Shown here in pieces: positions 54,648 through 63,754 of a stretch of DNA of 64,000 nt. Position 1 is the stretch's first letter. Each line of letters starts with the position of its first letter. A model generated the notes under the pieces. The model made no database searches and was not told where the DNA came from. It worked only from the letters and a program-made list of their open reading frames with translations. The DNA is taken from assembly GCA_947624975.1 (NCBI GenBank), contig CANQMP010000006.1:1-64000 (forward strand), in the 5' to 3' direction. Made by a program: the position numbers and the translations under genes. Source of the DNA: Candidatus Gastranaerophilales bacterium. GTDB taxonomy: Bacteria; Cyanobacteriota; Vampirovibrionia; Gastranaerophilales; Gastranaerophilaceae.

Positions 54648-55477
54648 AAAGCTCCTTTTACATTATCTAAAATTTTTAAAGTTGAATATGATTTATTAAG
54701 CGTATAAAAATGTAACCCTGCAACATTTTTCCTCATAAGCTCGGAACATTGACGGCTTGCGTAATCTATGCCGAATTCGGTTAAATCGTTATACTTTTCG
54801 CAGGCTTTTTTAATTTCGTCAGGCACGGTAATTCGTGCAAGTGATGTCATTTTATTAATTTGTTTTTTGTGCAAAATCGGCATTATGCCAGCAGCTACAG
54901 GAATTTTTATCCCTGCTTTTTCAACCCGTTCAAGAAAATCGAAAAATTTTTCGTTCTCAAAAAACAGTTGCGTAAAAATAACGTCCGCTCCTGCATCGAC
55001 CTTCTTTTTCAAATTTTCGATATCCGTTTTAAGATCGGGACTTTCTATGTGACCTTCGGGGTATCCCGCAACACCGACGGACAGATTTGTTTTGGATTTG
55101 ATGTAATCCACAAGGTTACAGGCATGTATAAAATCATGGCAGATGTCTGTTGAATTTTCAGGAATATCACCCCTTAAAGCAAGGATATTTTCTGCATTGA
55201 GCCGTTCGATTTCCGCTAATCCCTCTGACACACTCTGTTTTGTTGAAGTTATACATGTAAAATGAGGCATCACGTTAAGATTTAGTGCCATAATTTTTTC
55301 CAAAAGTCCGAAAGACTTGTTACCTTTGCCGCCCGCACCGCAGGTTAGCGATACGAAAGCAGGCTTGCATACTTTCAGTTTTTCAAGTTCTTTTAAAAGC
55401 TTTTCATCATTTTCTTTCGGCGGAAAAACCTCAAAAGAGATTACATTTTTTGCCTGATATATTTCACTAAGTTTCAT
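54635..55477 (-). CDS. metF: Methylenetetrahydrofolate reductase (MetF-like)
   Basis: 280 aa TIM-barrel flavoprotein. ISFEVFPPKENDEKLL at the N-terminus, SLTCGAGG, ILALRGDIPE, VAGYPEGHIES, DAGADVIFTQLFFEN and AGIMPI are typical. Makes 5-methyl-THF for methionine synthesis, or acts in the folate branch of the acetyl-CoA pathway. First gene of a metF-deoC pair. Confidence 0.92.
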   Translation of the reverse strand: MKLSEIYQAKNVISFEVFPPKENDEKLLKELEKLKVCKPAFVSLTCGAGGKGNKSFGLLEKIMALNLNVMPHFTCITSTKQSVSEGLAEIERLNAENILALRGDIPENSTDICHDFIHACNLVDYIKSKTNLSVGVAGYPEGHIESPDLKTDIENLKKKVDAGADVIFTQLFFENEKFFDFLERVEKAGIKIPVAAGIMPILHKKQINKMTSLARITVPDEIKKACEKYNDLTEFGIDYASRQCSELMRKNVAGLHFYTLNKSYSTLKILDNVKGALWRT

Positions 55478-55495
55478 GTAATCATTGTAGCACCA

Positions 55496-56422
55496 TCACA
55501 AAACGCATGCAAGAATCATTAAAAGTATTGTGCCGATTTGCATTGCTGTTGCCATATTCTGCGAAAACTTGTTAGAATCGTATTTGCTTGCCGTTTTTTG
55601 TGCTTTATAAGCTCCGGAAATTCTGTTAATCCTTTCCTGCTGCGTGTCTTGTGCGAATGTCGTTCCGAACATGGTCGATTCAAGCCTTGAAATTCTGTTT
55701 TCAATGCTGTCATTGTTAAAAACTTTTTTGTACAAAGATTTTTCAACAGATGCGATATTAACTTTTTGCGGAGATTTCGGCTGTGAATTGTAGCTGTCAT
55801 AATCAAATTCGGGAGGTTTGTAGCCGTCGAGTTTGTAATTTTTATCGAGCGGAACTATTGTATCATCGTAATAATCATTTGATGATTGGGCAATGTTGTT
55901 ATCCATAAAGGATTTCGGCTTAATTTCCGCCTGAAGTCTGTCGACTCTCGATGAAAACGCATCATTTTCAAATGTTTTTCCCAATGTCTTTTTCTCAAGT
56001 TCCGCAAGTCTGCTGTTTAAGTCTTTTTCTTTGTAGGCTTTGTTGAAAACTTTCTGTTCAAGCTCATTTATTGACGGATAGTCCACATTTGAACCCGAAG
56101 GTGCTTGTGCAATACTTTCTTCCGTTGAATAATCATCTTCATCGGCAAATGTATCTTCTTTCGGTGCAATTTCCTGCCCGATTAAGTCCGCTGACATATC
56201 TTTTTGTAATGCCGAAACTCTTTCCGCAACAGATTTCCCGCCTTTAGATTGTCCGTAAACACTTTCTTCAATTCTTGTCAGACGTGATTCGTCATCCGCT
56301 GTCGTATATGTGAAACCGTAAATCGAGTTTTCAATTTTGTCTAACACGGATGAATACTTCGTTTCCGCGATGGAACAATTTGCCAAAAGAATTAGAACAA
56401 GTATAAAAAATATTTTTTTCAT
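55496..56422 (-). CDS. Exported protein with four helical repeats
   Basis: 308 aa. Start chosen at 56422 (AAGGAG upstream), which yields signal peptide MKKIFFILVLILLANCSIAE; the NCS site may be lipidated. Four copies of a ~25-residue motif with the pattern (L/I)E-x-x-(I/V/L)(Y/F/L)(G/N)-x-x-(Y/F)-x6-R(I/L)-x-(R/K)(I/L)E recur near residues 15, 110, 200 and 225. A C-terminal hydrophobic helix (MATAMQIGTILLMILACVL) ends it. A possible envelope protein; function unknown. Confidence 0.65.
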   Translation of the reverse strand: MKKIFFILVLILLANCSIAETKYSSVLDKIENSIYGFTYTTADDESRLTRIEESVYGQSKGGKSVAERVSALQKDMSADLIGQEIAPKEDTFADEDDYSTEESIAQAPSGSNVDYPSINELEQKVFNKAYKEKDLNSRLAELEKKTLGKTFENDAFSSRVDRLQAEIKPKSFMDNNIAQSSNDYYDDTIVPLDKNYKLDGYKPPEFDYDSYNSQPKSPQKVNIASVEKSLYKKVFNNDSIENRISRLESTMFGTTFAQDTQQERINRISGAYKAQKTASKYDSNKFSQNMATAMQIGTILLMILACVL

Positions 56423-56684
56423 ATTCGGACTCCTTAAATGTATGATAAATTCTGACAATGCTGAAAACTATTCATCATGACTGTAATTTTCGTGAATTTA
56501 AAAATTAAATTTTATCTTTAGTCGAAAAGTCTGATTATTAAAAAATTAATTGTGCTAAATGCTTAGTTTCATCGGACTCAATTTTGTCACAAGCAAAAAA
56601 GGGTTAAAAAACTTTAATATAACTTAAACTAAATTTTTGTCTTTGGCATGTTTATAATATAATGTTCAAAGAGGAATTATTTTT

Positions 56685-57959
56685 TTGAAACACTCAAAAC
56701 TGACAGCCTTAATATTTGTTGCCCTGATTTTAGGCGTTGTAGTCGGACATTTTTCCCCTGAGTTTGCGGTAAAAATGAAACCTTTTGCCGTAATTTTTCT
56801 CAGAATGGTAAAAATGATTATTGCACCGCTTCTGTTTTCGACTTTGGTTATTGGAATTGCGGGACACGGCGATGCCAAAAGTCTTGGTAAAATCGGACTT
56901 AAAACCATTGTTTATTTTGAAGTGGTTACGACACTTGCACTTATTATCGGACTTACGGCCGCGAATATTTTTAAGCCCGGTATAGGTTTTAACCGTGTCG
57001 GTGAGTTTGAACACATTCAGGAAGCGGGTCTTATGGCGGCAAGTCATGCTCATACTTCCGTAAGTGAGATGGTTACGGCGATTTTCCCGACAAGTATTGT
57101 GGATGCAATGGCTCAGGGCAATTTGCTCCAAATAGTTGTTTTTTCAATATTTTTTGCACTTGCTATTGTTGCCGTCGGAAAATCTGCCAAGCCTGTGATA
57201 GATGTTTTAAATTCCGTTTCGCAGATTATGTTTAAGTTCACCGAATATGTCATGTATTTCGCACCGCTCGGCATTTTCGGCGCAATAGCTTCGACTATCG
57301 GAGCAAACGGGCTTTGCGTTTTAAAAAGTTATTTTAAAATAATAGGTGCTTTATATACGGCACTGGCAGTTTTTGTCGTTCTGGTTCTCTTTATTGCTTG
57401 TAAAATAGCTAAAATATCATTCAGAAGTCTTTTGCGAGTATTGCAAGAACCTGCCCTGCTGGCTTTCACGACGGCAAGCTCGGAGGCTGCTTTCCCTAAG
57501 GCTATGGAAGTTATGGAAAAATTCGGAGTTCCCCGAAATATTGTAAGTTTTGTTATGCCGACGGGGTATACGTTTAATCTTGATGGAAGCACGCTTTACC
57601 TTGCGATGGCGGTGATTTTTTCATCTCAGATAGTCGGTATTAACCTTGATATAAATCAGCAGCTTGTTATAATGCTTGCTTTAATGCTTACGAGTAAAGG
57701 AATTGCTGGAGTTCCGAGAGTGTCATTAATTGTTCTTGCCGGAACATTGGCAAGTTTTAATATCCCTATATTAGGTGTCGCAATTCTTTTGGGCATAGAC
57801 CAAATTCTTGACATGGGAAGAACTACCGTAAACCTTATCGGAAACTGTGTTGCAACAGTCGTTATAGCAAGGTGGGAAAAAGCTTTTGATTATGAAAAAA
57901 TGAAATCTTATATAAGTAAGTCGGATAAAATTGATGAGGATAAGTGTTATGAACAATGA
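56685..57959 (+). CDS. Dicarboxylate/glutamate:cation symporter (DAACS family)
   Basis: 424 aa. Inverted-repeat elevator transporter with the two hairpins (TTASSEAAFPKAMEV in HP1; ASFNIPILGVAIL region in HP2) and the NMDGT-like NLDGSTLYLA in TM7, and the C-terminal DQILDMGRTTVNLIGN substrate site. Imports C4-dicarboxylates or acidic amino acids with Na+ or H+. TTG start. Overlaps the ileS start. Confidence 0.92.
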   Translation: MKHSKLTALIFVALILGVVVGHFSPEFAVKMKPFAVIFLRMVKMIIAPLLFSTLVIGIAGHGDAKSLGKIGLKTIVYFEVVTTLALIIGLTAANIFKPGIGFNRVGEFEHIQEAGLMAASHAHTSVSEMVTAIFPTSIVDAMAQGNLLQIVVFSIFFALAIVAVGKSAKPVIDVLNSVSQIMFKFTEYVMYFAPLGIFGAIASTIGANGLCVLKSYFKIIGALYTALAVFVVLVLFIACKIAKISFRSLLRVLQEPALLAFTTASSEAAFPKAMEVMEKFGVPRNIVSFVMPTGYTFNLDGSTLYLAMAVIFSSQIVGINLDINQQLVIMLALMLTSKGIAGVPRVSLIVLAGTLASFNIPILGVAILLGIDQILDMGRTTVNLIGNCVATVVIARWEKAFDYEKMKSYISKSDKIDEDKCYEQ

Positions 57960-60750
57960 TACAGCAAAAAAAGAATATAAAGATACGTTAAACCTTCCGC
58001 AAACAACGCTTTCAATGCGTGCTAATGCGGTTATGAGAGAACCCGAAATTCAAAAATTTTGGGAAGAAAACAATATTTATGAAAAAATTATCGCTAAGCG
58101 TGACAAGGTTAACAAATTTATTTTGCACGACGGACCTCCGTATTTGAGTTCGGAAAAAATTCACGTCGGAACGGCGTTAAATAAAATTCTTAAAGATATT
58201 CTTCTCAAATATAAGTCGCAGTCGGGTTATTACGCACCTTACGTTCCGGGTTACGACGGTCACGGGCTGCCTATTGAAAATGCCGTTGTTAAAAACATCA
58301 AAGGCGGACGAAGTGCCTTGACACCTTACGAATTAAGACAAAAATGCAGAGAATTTGCTCATAAAAACCTTATCGGTCAGGAAAAAGAGTTTAAACGTTT
58401 AGGCGTTCTCGGTAATTGGGAAAATCCTTATCTGACAATTAATCCTGAATTTGAGGCTGAACAGATAAGAGTTTTCGGCGAAATGTATAAAAAAGGTTAT
58501 ATTGAAAAAGGCTTGAAACCCGTTTACTGGTGTGCATCTTGCGAAACGGCACTTGCCGAAGCCGAAGTTGAATATGCCGACCATACATCAACTTCAATTT
58601 ATGTAAGATTTAAGTTTGACGAAGAAAGTACCGAAAAGATTAACAAAATCGTTGATTTGAACGGAAAAAACGTTTATGCGGTTATTTGGACGACAACTCC
58701 GTGGACAATTCCTTCTAATATGGCGATAAGTTTACATCCGAAATTTGAATACACTTTCTTTGAGTATAAAGGTGATGTTTATGTTGCGGCACAAGAGCTT
58801 TTGAATGCTTTTCTTGCCGATGTCGAATGGGAAGGTATAAAAGTTTTAGGCTCTTGTATCGGTCAGGATTTAGAACTTTTGAACACAATTCATCCGCTTG
58901 TAAATCGTAAATCACCGATAATTTTGGGTGAACACGTTACGCTGGACGCAGGTACTGGTGCTGTTCATACCGCTCCCGGACACGGTCTTGAGGACTATGA
59001 AGTCGGATGCAGGTACAATATTGAGGTATTTTCACCGTTGGACAGCAAAGGCGTTTGGACGGAAGCCGTTAACGATAAGGATTTGGAAGGCGTTCCCTAT
59101 TACAAAGGAAATTCTATCGTTATCGAAAAGCTCCAAAATTGCGGAGCTTTGCTTAAACAACAGGATATAAATCACAGTTATCCGCACTGCTGGCGTTGTA
59201 AAAACCCCGTAATCTACAGAGCTACGCCTCAATGGTTTGTTAAGGTTGATAAATTCAGAGATAAAGCACTTGAAGAAATTAAAAAGGTCAAATGGATACC
59301 TTCAAGCGGTGAGACGAGAATTTCTAATATGGTTGCAGGACGTACCGACTGGTGTATTTCCCGTCAAAGGGTTTGGGGCGTGCCAATTCCCGTGTTCTAC
59401 TGCGAAGACTGCGGTGAGGTAATCGTTACGGACGAAACCATTGAAAATATCGCAAAAATCTTTGAAAAAGAAAGTTCTGATGCGTGGGTTAAGCATTCTG
59501 CCGATGAACTTTTGCCGAAAGATTTTAAATGCCCGAAATGCGGAAAAAATCATTTCAGAAAAGAAAACGACATTATGGATGTTTGGTTTGACTCCGGTGT
59601 AACTTGGCGTGCGGTTGTTAACAAGCGCTCCGATGAGCTTGGCACAACACCCGTTGAAATGTACCTTGAAGGTTCGGATCAGCACAGAGGCTGGTTCCAG
59701 TCATCATTATTAACATCGGTTGCCACGCAGGGAATTTCTCCTTATAAATCAGTTTTAACTCACGGTTTTGTGTTCGGTGAGGACGGCAGAAAAATGTCGA
59801 AATCACTCGGAAATTACATCAGACCCGATGAGATTATAAAAAATTACGGTGCAGATATTTTAAGACTCTGGGCGGCATCCGTTGATTACAGAAACGATAC
59901 AAAAATCGGTAACAACATCATTAAACAGCTTGCCGAAATCTTTAAGAAAACAAGAAACACTTCAAGATTTTTGCTCGGTAATCTGTTTGATTTCGACCCG
60001 AAAACCGATTACGTGCCTTATGAAGATTTAAAAGCTATTGATAAATTCGCACTTCATAAGTTAAATCAACTTATTGTAAGTGTTACGGAAGCCTTTGACA
60101 ATTACGAGTTTTACAAGTATTTCCAACAACTCCAAAACTTTGCCGCAGTTGATTTGAGTTCATTCTATCTTGATATTGTAAAAGACAGATTATACACGGC
60201 GGGTAAAAAATCTCTTTCCCGAAGAGCGTGTCAGACTGTTTTGCATGAGATTTTGCAAACGCTTGTCAGAATGCTTGTTCCGGTTATGCCCCATCAGGCG
60301 GAAGATATTTGGATGAGCGTTCCTGAAGCTCAAAAAGACGGTTTGGAAAGTATACTTCTTTCCGACTGGGTAAAACCAAACGACAAATGGAACAATGACA
60401 AACTTGAAGAAGATTTCGGAAAAATCCTTAAAGTCAGAGAAATAGTCACACGTGCGATAGAACCTTTAAGAGCGGACAAAAAAGTCGGAAGTTCGCTTGA
60501 AGTTGCGGTTTACGTCAAAACTGATGATAGCGAAATCTTAAAAGCCAATGAGGATGAATTGTGTAACATATTCATAACCTCTCAGGCTTACGTAACTGAT
60601 GAAAAGCCTTCTGACGTGCTAAACGAATATACTGAAGCTGAATGTACGGTTTGGGTTGTGAAAGCCGAAGGCGAAAAATGCGAACGCTGCTGGAAGTTCA
60701 GAAAACTGAACTCCGACGGTATATGTGATGAATGCGCTAAAGCTATTTAG
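57949..60750 (+). CDS. ileS: Isoleucyl-tRNA synthetase
   Basis: 933 aa. HIGH-type motif HVGTALNK after LHDGPPY, KMSKSLGN catalytic loop, editing domain with WTTTPWTIPSN, GTGAVHTAPGHG and VGCRYNIEVFSP, and a C-terminal zinc site CERCWKFRKLNSDGICDEC. ATG 57949 chosen; it overlaps the symporter end by 11 bases. Single-chain bacterial type; essential. Confidence 0.96.
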   Translation: MNNDTAKKEYKDTLNLPQTTLSMRANAVMREPEIQKFWEENNIYEKIIAKRDKVNKFILHDGPPYLSSEKIHVGTALNKILKDILLKYKSQSGYYAPYVPGYDGHGLPIENAVVKNIKGGRSALTPYELRQKCREFAHKNLIGQEKEFKRLGVLGNWENPYLTINPEFEAEQIRVFGEMYKKGYIEKGLKPVYWCASCETALAEAEVEYADHTSTSIYVRFKFDEESTEKINKIVDLNGKNVYAVIWTTTPWTIPSNMAISLHPKFEYTFFEYKGDVYVAAQELLNAFLADVEWEGIKVLGSCIGQDLELLNTIHPLVNRKSPIILGEHVTLDAGTGAVHTAPGHGLEDYEVGCRYNIEVFSPLDSKGVWTEAVNDKDLEGVPYYKGNSIVIEKLQNCGALLKQQDINHSYPHCWRCKNPVIYRATPQWFVKVDKFRDKALEEIKKVKWIPSSGETRISNMVAGRTDWCISRQRVWGVPIPVFYCEDCGEVIVTDETIENIAKIFEKESSDAWVKHSADELLPKDFKCPKCGKNHFRKENDIMDVWFDSGVTWRAVVNKRSDELGTTPVEMYLEGSDQHRGWFQSSLLTSVATQGISPYKSVLTHGFVFGEDGRKMSKSLGNYIRPDEIIKNYGADILRLWAASVDYRNDTKIGNNIIKQLAEIFKKTRNTSRFLLGNLFDFDPKTDYVPYEDLKAIDKFALHKLNQLIVSVTEAFDNYEFYKYFQQLQNFAAVDLSSFYLDIVKDRLYTAGKKSLSRRACQTVLHEILQTLVRMLVPVMPHQAEDIWMSVPEAQKDGLESILLSDWVKPNDKWNNDKLEEDFGKILKVREIVTRAIEPLRADKKVGSSLEVAVYVKTDDSEILKANEDELCNIFITSQAYVTDEKPSDVLNEYTEAECTVWVVKAEGEKCERCWKFRKLNSDGICDECAKAI

Positions 60751-60952
60751 CCCTGCGGTATTCAACCTCATAATTCAAAACTTTAAGTATGAGCATAAAT
60801 TCTTCATACTGTAAAGTTTTGCGTGCGAGTTTATCTGAAATCGACTTCATAGTATATTTTTTATTTGAAAGCTTGTTCATTTCCTTTGCAAGCTTTGTCA
60901 TAGTATAGGCTTCTTTGGCAAGAAGCATTTTTACATCTTCTTTCACTGACAT
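60743..60952 (-). CDS. Small HTH protein (DUF6471-like)
   Basis: 69 aa from ATG 60952 (an ATG at 60997 would overlap a palindrome). MLLAKEAYTMTKLAKEMNKLSNKKYTMKSISDKLARKTLQYEEFMLILKVLNYEVEY is an HTH related to the mobile-element protein at 38763. Convergent overlap of eight bases with ileS; divergent from a prepilin gene. Confidence 0.75.
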   Translation of the reverse strand: MSVKEDVKMLLAKEAYTMTKLAKEMNKLSNKKYTMKSISDKLARKTLQYEEFMLILKVLNYEVEYRRAK

Positions 60953-60973
60953 AACAAATATAATTTTACACTC

Positions 60974-61008
60974 ATGTATTGACAAAAAGGAATACATGCG
61001 TAATAATA
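60974..61008 (+). promoter_or_regulatory. Prepilin promoter with overlapping 8-bp inverted repeat
   Basis: CATGTATT (60974-60981) and AATACATG (60992-60999) are perfect inverted repeats with a 10-base spacer, and they straddle TTGACA (60980-60985). A -10-like AATAAT is 17 bases downstream (61003-61008). Good candidate operator for the divergent HTH protein. Confidence 0.6.
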
Positions 61009-61045
61009 AGGATAGATATGTAAAAATGAGGACTGAGATAAAATT

Positions 61046-61837
61046 ATGTTAAGAAAGTTTTTTGGAAGTAAAAAATTAATTGCCTTTACTCTCGCCGAAG
61101 TGTTGATAACTTTAGCTGTCATCGGTGTCGTTGCAGCATTGACTATTCCGACGCTTATTCAAAATTATGAAGAAAAAGCAACTGTTACAAAAGTCAAAAA
61201 GATGTATAACACTTTATTTAACGCATACAGATTATCTATATTAGATTACGGAACAGCGAGTGAATGGGGAATAACAGGCAGAGATGCGGGCTCTCAAGAT
61301 GAAGAAGAAGAAACATATAACGCAACTAATGCAATACTGGTTCGTGACAGACTCTTGAAAAATGTAAAAACCGTAAAGCTTTGCGATAATGCAAAAGACC
61401 AAAAAGCTTGTGGTATTGCTGATAAAATTTATCTCATCGATGGAAAAAATATAGATGTGAATATCTCCGGTTCAGAAGGTAAAACTGCATCAGCGTTACT
61501 TGCTGATGGCAGTTCTATTTGGACTATTTCTAATGGTCCTTCCAAACAGAGCACTAATCGTGGTTCAGGAGAGCTTTCCTATGTTTATGCAAATATACAT
61601 TATGATATAAACGGAATTAAACCACCAAATACCTACGGAAAAGATATATTTATGTTTTATTTAACGGAAAACAGCATCATACCTTGCGGGACTACAAATG
61701 AAACAACATATACTTTTGCTGATAATTGTTTTAATGGTTATGGACATGCCTGTACAGCATGGGTAATCTACAACGGAAACTTGGATTATTTGCATTGCGA
61801 TGACCTAAGCTGGAACGGCAAACACAAATGCGATTAG
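61046..61837 (+). CDS. Prepilin-like protein
   Basis: 263 aa. Short basic leader MLRKFFGSKKLI, then AFTLAEVLITLAVIGVVAALTIPTLIQNYEEKATVTKVKK. The mature domain is disulphide-capable (KLCDNAKDQKACG; CFNGYGHACTAW) and ends WNGKHKCD, an ending also seen in the frameshifted paralogue at 62569. Divergent HTH and operator upstream; terminator downstream. Confidence 0.87.
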   Translation: MLRKFFGSKKLIAFTLAEVLITLAVIGVVAALTIPTLIQNYEEKATVTKVKKMYNTLFNAYRLSILDYGTASEWGITGRDAGSQDEEEETYNATNAILVRDRLLKNVKTVKLCDNAKDQKACGIADKIYLIDGKNIDVNISGSEGKTASALLADGSSIWTISNGPSKQSTNRGSGELSYVYANIHYDINGIKPPNTYGKDIFMFYLTENSIIPCGTTNETTYTFADNCFNGYGHACTAWVIYNGNLDYLHCDDLSWNGKHKCD

Positions 61838-61913
61838 ACATGTAAAAAAAGACAATTAAAGATTTATTCAAAAAATGCAAAATTCTAATTACTGATTAGT
61901 TTTTAAGAATCAG

Positions 61914-61949
61914 CCGGAAGGGGAAAACAATCCACCTTCCTTTTTTTTT
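61914..61949 (+). terminator. Intrinsic terminator
   Basis: GGAAGG / CCTTCC stem followed by nine T, after the prepilin gene. Confidence 0.7.
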
Positions 61950-61974
61950 AGAAAATTCAAAAATTATCAGCCGT

Positions 61975-62465
61975 TATAGTAAAGTAGGATGGGTGAAATG
62001 ATTTTCATTTCACCCATCAGTTATAATTATATAAAAACTGTAAGTTGGGGTTTTATTCCAACAAAAACTGTACCCCATCTGTCCTCTGGACATCTTCCCC
62101 ATTAGGGGAAGATATGTAATCTCCCTTAAATATAAATTTAGGGTAATAGAAAAGTTCCCTCCCCTGATGGACTCTGCCGAGCGAATTGATTCCCTCCCCA
62201 AATGGGAAGGGCAGGGGTGGGGTGCAATTATTTTGGTACTTTAGCACCAGTAATGAACCTTTCACCTCTCACTTCTCACTTTTATAAATTTATTGGGGTG
62301 GAAACCCCCAACTTACACTTTAATTTCCTCTCCCCGTCGAATTGACCTTCGTGCGGGAGAGGGAAGAATTTCTTAGTGAACGCAGTGAACTTAGAAATTC
62401 GGGTGAGGGGTAGCTCCCTCCCTTTTTAAGGGAGGGTTGGGGTGGGTTTAATATCACGATTTCAT
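61975..62465. repeat. Interspersed palindromic repeat cluster, copy C
   Basis: No gene. Modules shared with the 19.3-19.9 kb cluster: GATGGGTGAAA..TTTCACCCATC hairpin near 61988-62018, AGTTGGGGTTTT and TACCCCATCTGTCC. Others: GACTCTGCCGAGCGAATTGA (edge of the tRNA-associated palindrome), an inverted copy of the CTCTCCCCGTCGAATT..GGGAGAGGGA module near 62329-62364, and CCCTCCCTTTTTAAGGGAGGG near 62413. ORFs here are spurious. Confidence 0.75.
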
Positions 62466-62568
62466 TAAGAATTTTTAAAATTTTATAAAAAATTTCCATT
62501 TTCCCCCTTGCATTTTTTGAAAAATAGTTTATAATGAGAATGTATAGAAAAACGAAAGGAAAAATGAT

Positions 62569-63376
62569 ATGAAGAAGATTACTATTAGTGCGTTAAACCC
62601 ATCGGGGGGGGGGGGATTTTGCTCCTAGCATAGGTTCCGAGGATAGTCTGTCCTTAAAACCCAAGAATTACGCATTTACTTTGGCGGAGGTTCTTATTAC
62701 TCTCGCCATTATAGGTGTTGTAGCGGCGATGACCATGCCGACATTAATTCAAAAACATCAGGAAAAAGCTACTGTCACGAAATTAAAAAAAGTTTATTCG
62801 GTTCTATCACAAGCTTTTTTACTTGCTTGTAACGAATACGGGAAACCTGATAGTTGGGAATTAGCAAAACTGGGAGAACCTTCCGTTAATGCAGCATCTA
62901 AAATGAAACAGTTTCTCAAAGTAGCTGATGACTGCGGGGTAAATGACAGCGAAAATTACAGTATCAGGGGCGGACATTTTTATACACTAAACGGTCGAAT
63001 TTATGAGTCCATCCATTACAACAACAATTATAAGTTGAAACTTACCGATGGAACTGAACTATCATTCAGAGAAAACGGTGATATCTCAGTTTTTAGTATA
63101 ATGGTGGACACAAATGGTTTAAAAGGTCCTAATACTTTTGGAAAAGATATATTTGGCTTTCTCTACCAAGGCGGGAGTAATGGAGATACAACTTTAAAGC
63201 CACGAGGTCTGAGTGTTCTGTCTGAATCTAATCCGTCTGATAATGATTTTTATTCCTGTAACCCTAAACAGGAAGGCTGGAACTGTGCCGCATGGGTAAT
63301 TTACAATGAGAACATGGACTATCTCAGATGTGCTGATGAACTAAGCTGGAACGGAAAACATAAATGTTCCGACTAA
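62569..63376 (+). pseudogene. Prepilin-like gene frameshifted at a G12 tract (possible phase-variable)
   Basis: ATG 62569 (AAAGGA upstream) reads MKKITISALNPSGGGG and then hits a stop. The G run at 62604-62615 is 12 long; with 11 G the frame continues DFAPSIGSEDSLSLKPKNYAFTLAEVLITLAII... to the stop at 63376. The mature part is intact and prepilin-like, with cysteines and the ending WNGKHKCSD. Either on/off switching by slippage, or an assembly error. Confidence 0.75.
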
Positions 63377-63377
63377 A

Positions 63378-63590
63378 ACTGTTATTGCAGCGAATGCCTC
63401 AGCTAATAAATTTGTTGGGGTAGAAACCCTCAACTTACACTTTAATACCCTCTCCCTCATGGGGAGAGGGTATTATATTATCCGCACGAAGTGCTGTAAA
63501 GGTCTTCTCACCTTTCACTTCTCACTTAAATATTACGTGCAGGCTCAGCCTGCCGCTTCTCACTTCTCGCCTTTTACGTCCTCTTTGATT
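63378..63590. repeat. Interspersed palindromic repeat cluster, copy D
   Basis: No gene. TGTTGGGGTAGAAACCCTCAACTTACACTTTAA, CCCTCTCCCTCATGGGGAGAGGG and GTGCAGGCTCAGCCTGCCGC modules, and pyrimidine-rich CACCTTTCACTTCTCACTT as in copies A, B and C. Confidence 0.7.
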
Positions 63591-63754
63591 ACTATCAAAT
63601 TGTTGATTATCTTCATCGCACAAGTCGGCAATACCACATCATTCAAACCGTTCGCTATGCTTATGATTTTTCCCGCTCCAAGTATGACTTCTTCTCCTTT
63701 GTAAAAGAATTTGTAATCGTCTTTTCTGTCAGAACGAATCGTTACTTTATCCAT
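63560..63754 (-). CDS. Small hypothetical protein, 64 aa
   Basis: MDKVTIRSDRKDDYKFFYKGEEVILGAGKIISIANGLNDVVLPTCAMKIINN... No recognised domain; beta-rich composition. Ribosome site GGAG lies within the end of the upstream nucleotidyltransferase gene and the two overlap by eight bases, which suggests a coupled two-gene unit. Confidence 0.5.
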   Translation of the reverse strand: MDKVTIRSDRKDDYKFFYKGEEVILGAGKIISIANGLNDVVLPTCAMKIINNLIVIKEDVKGEK

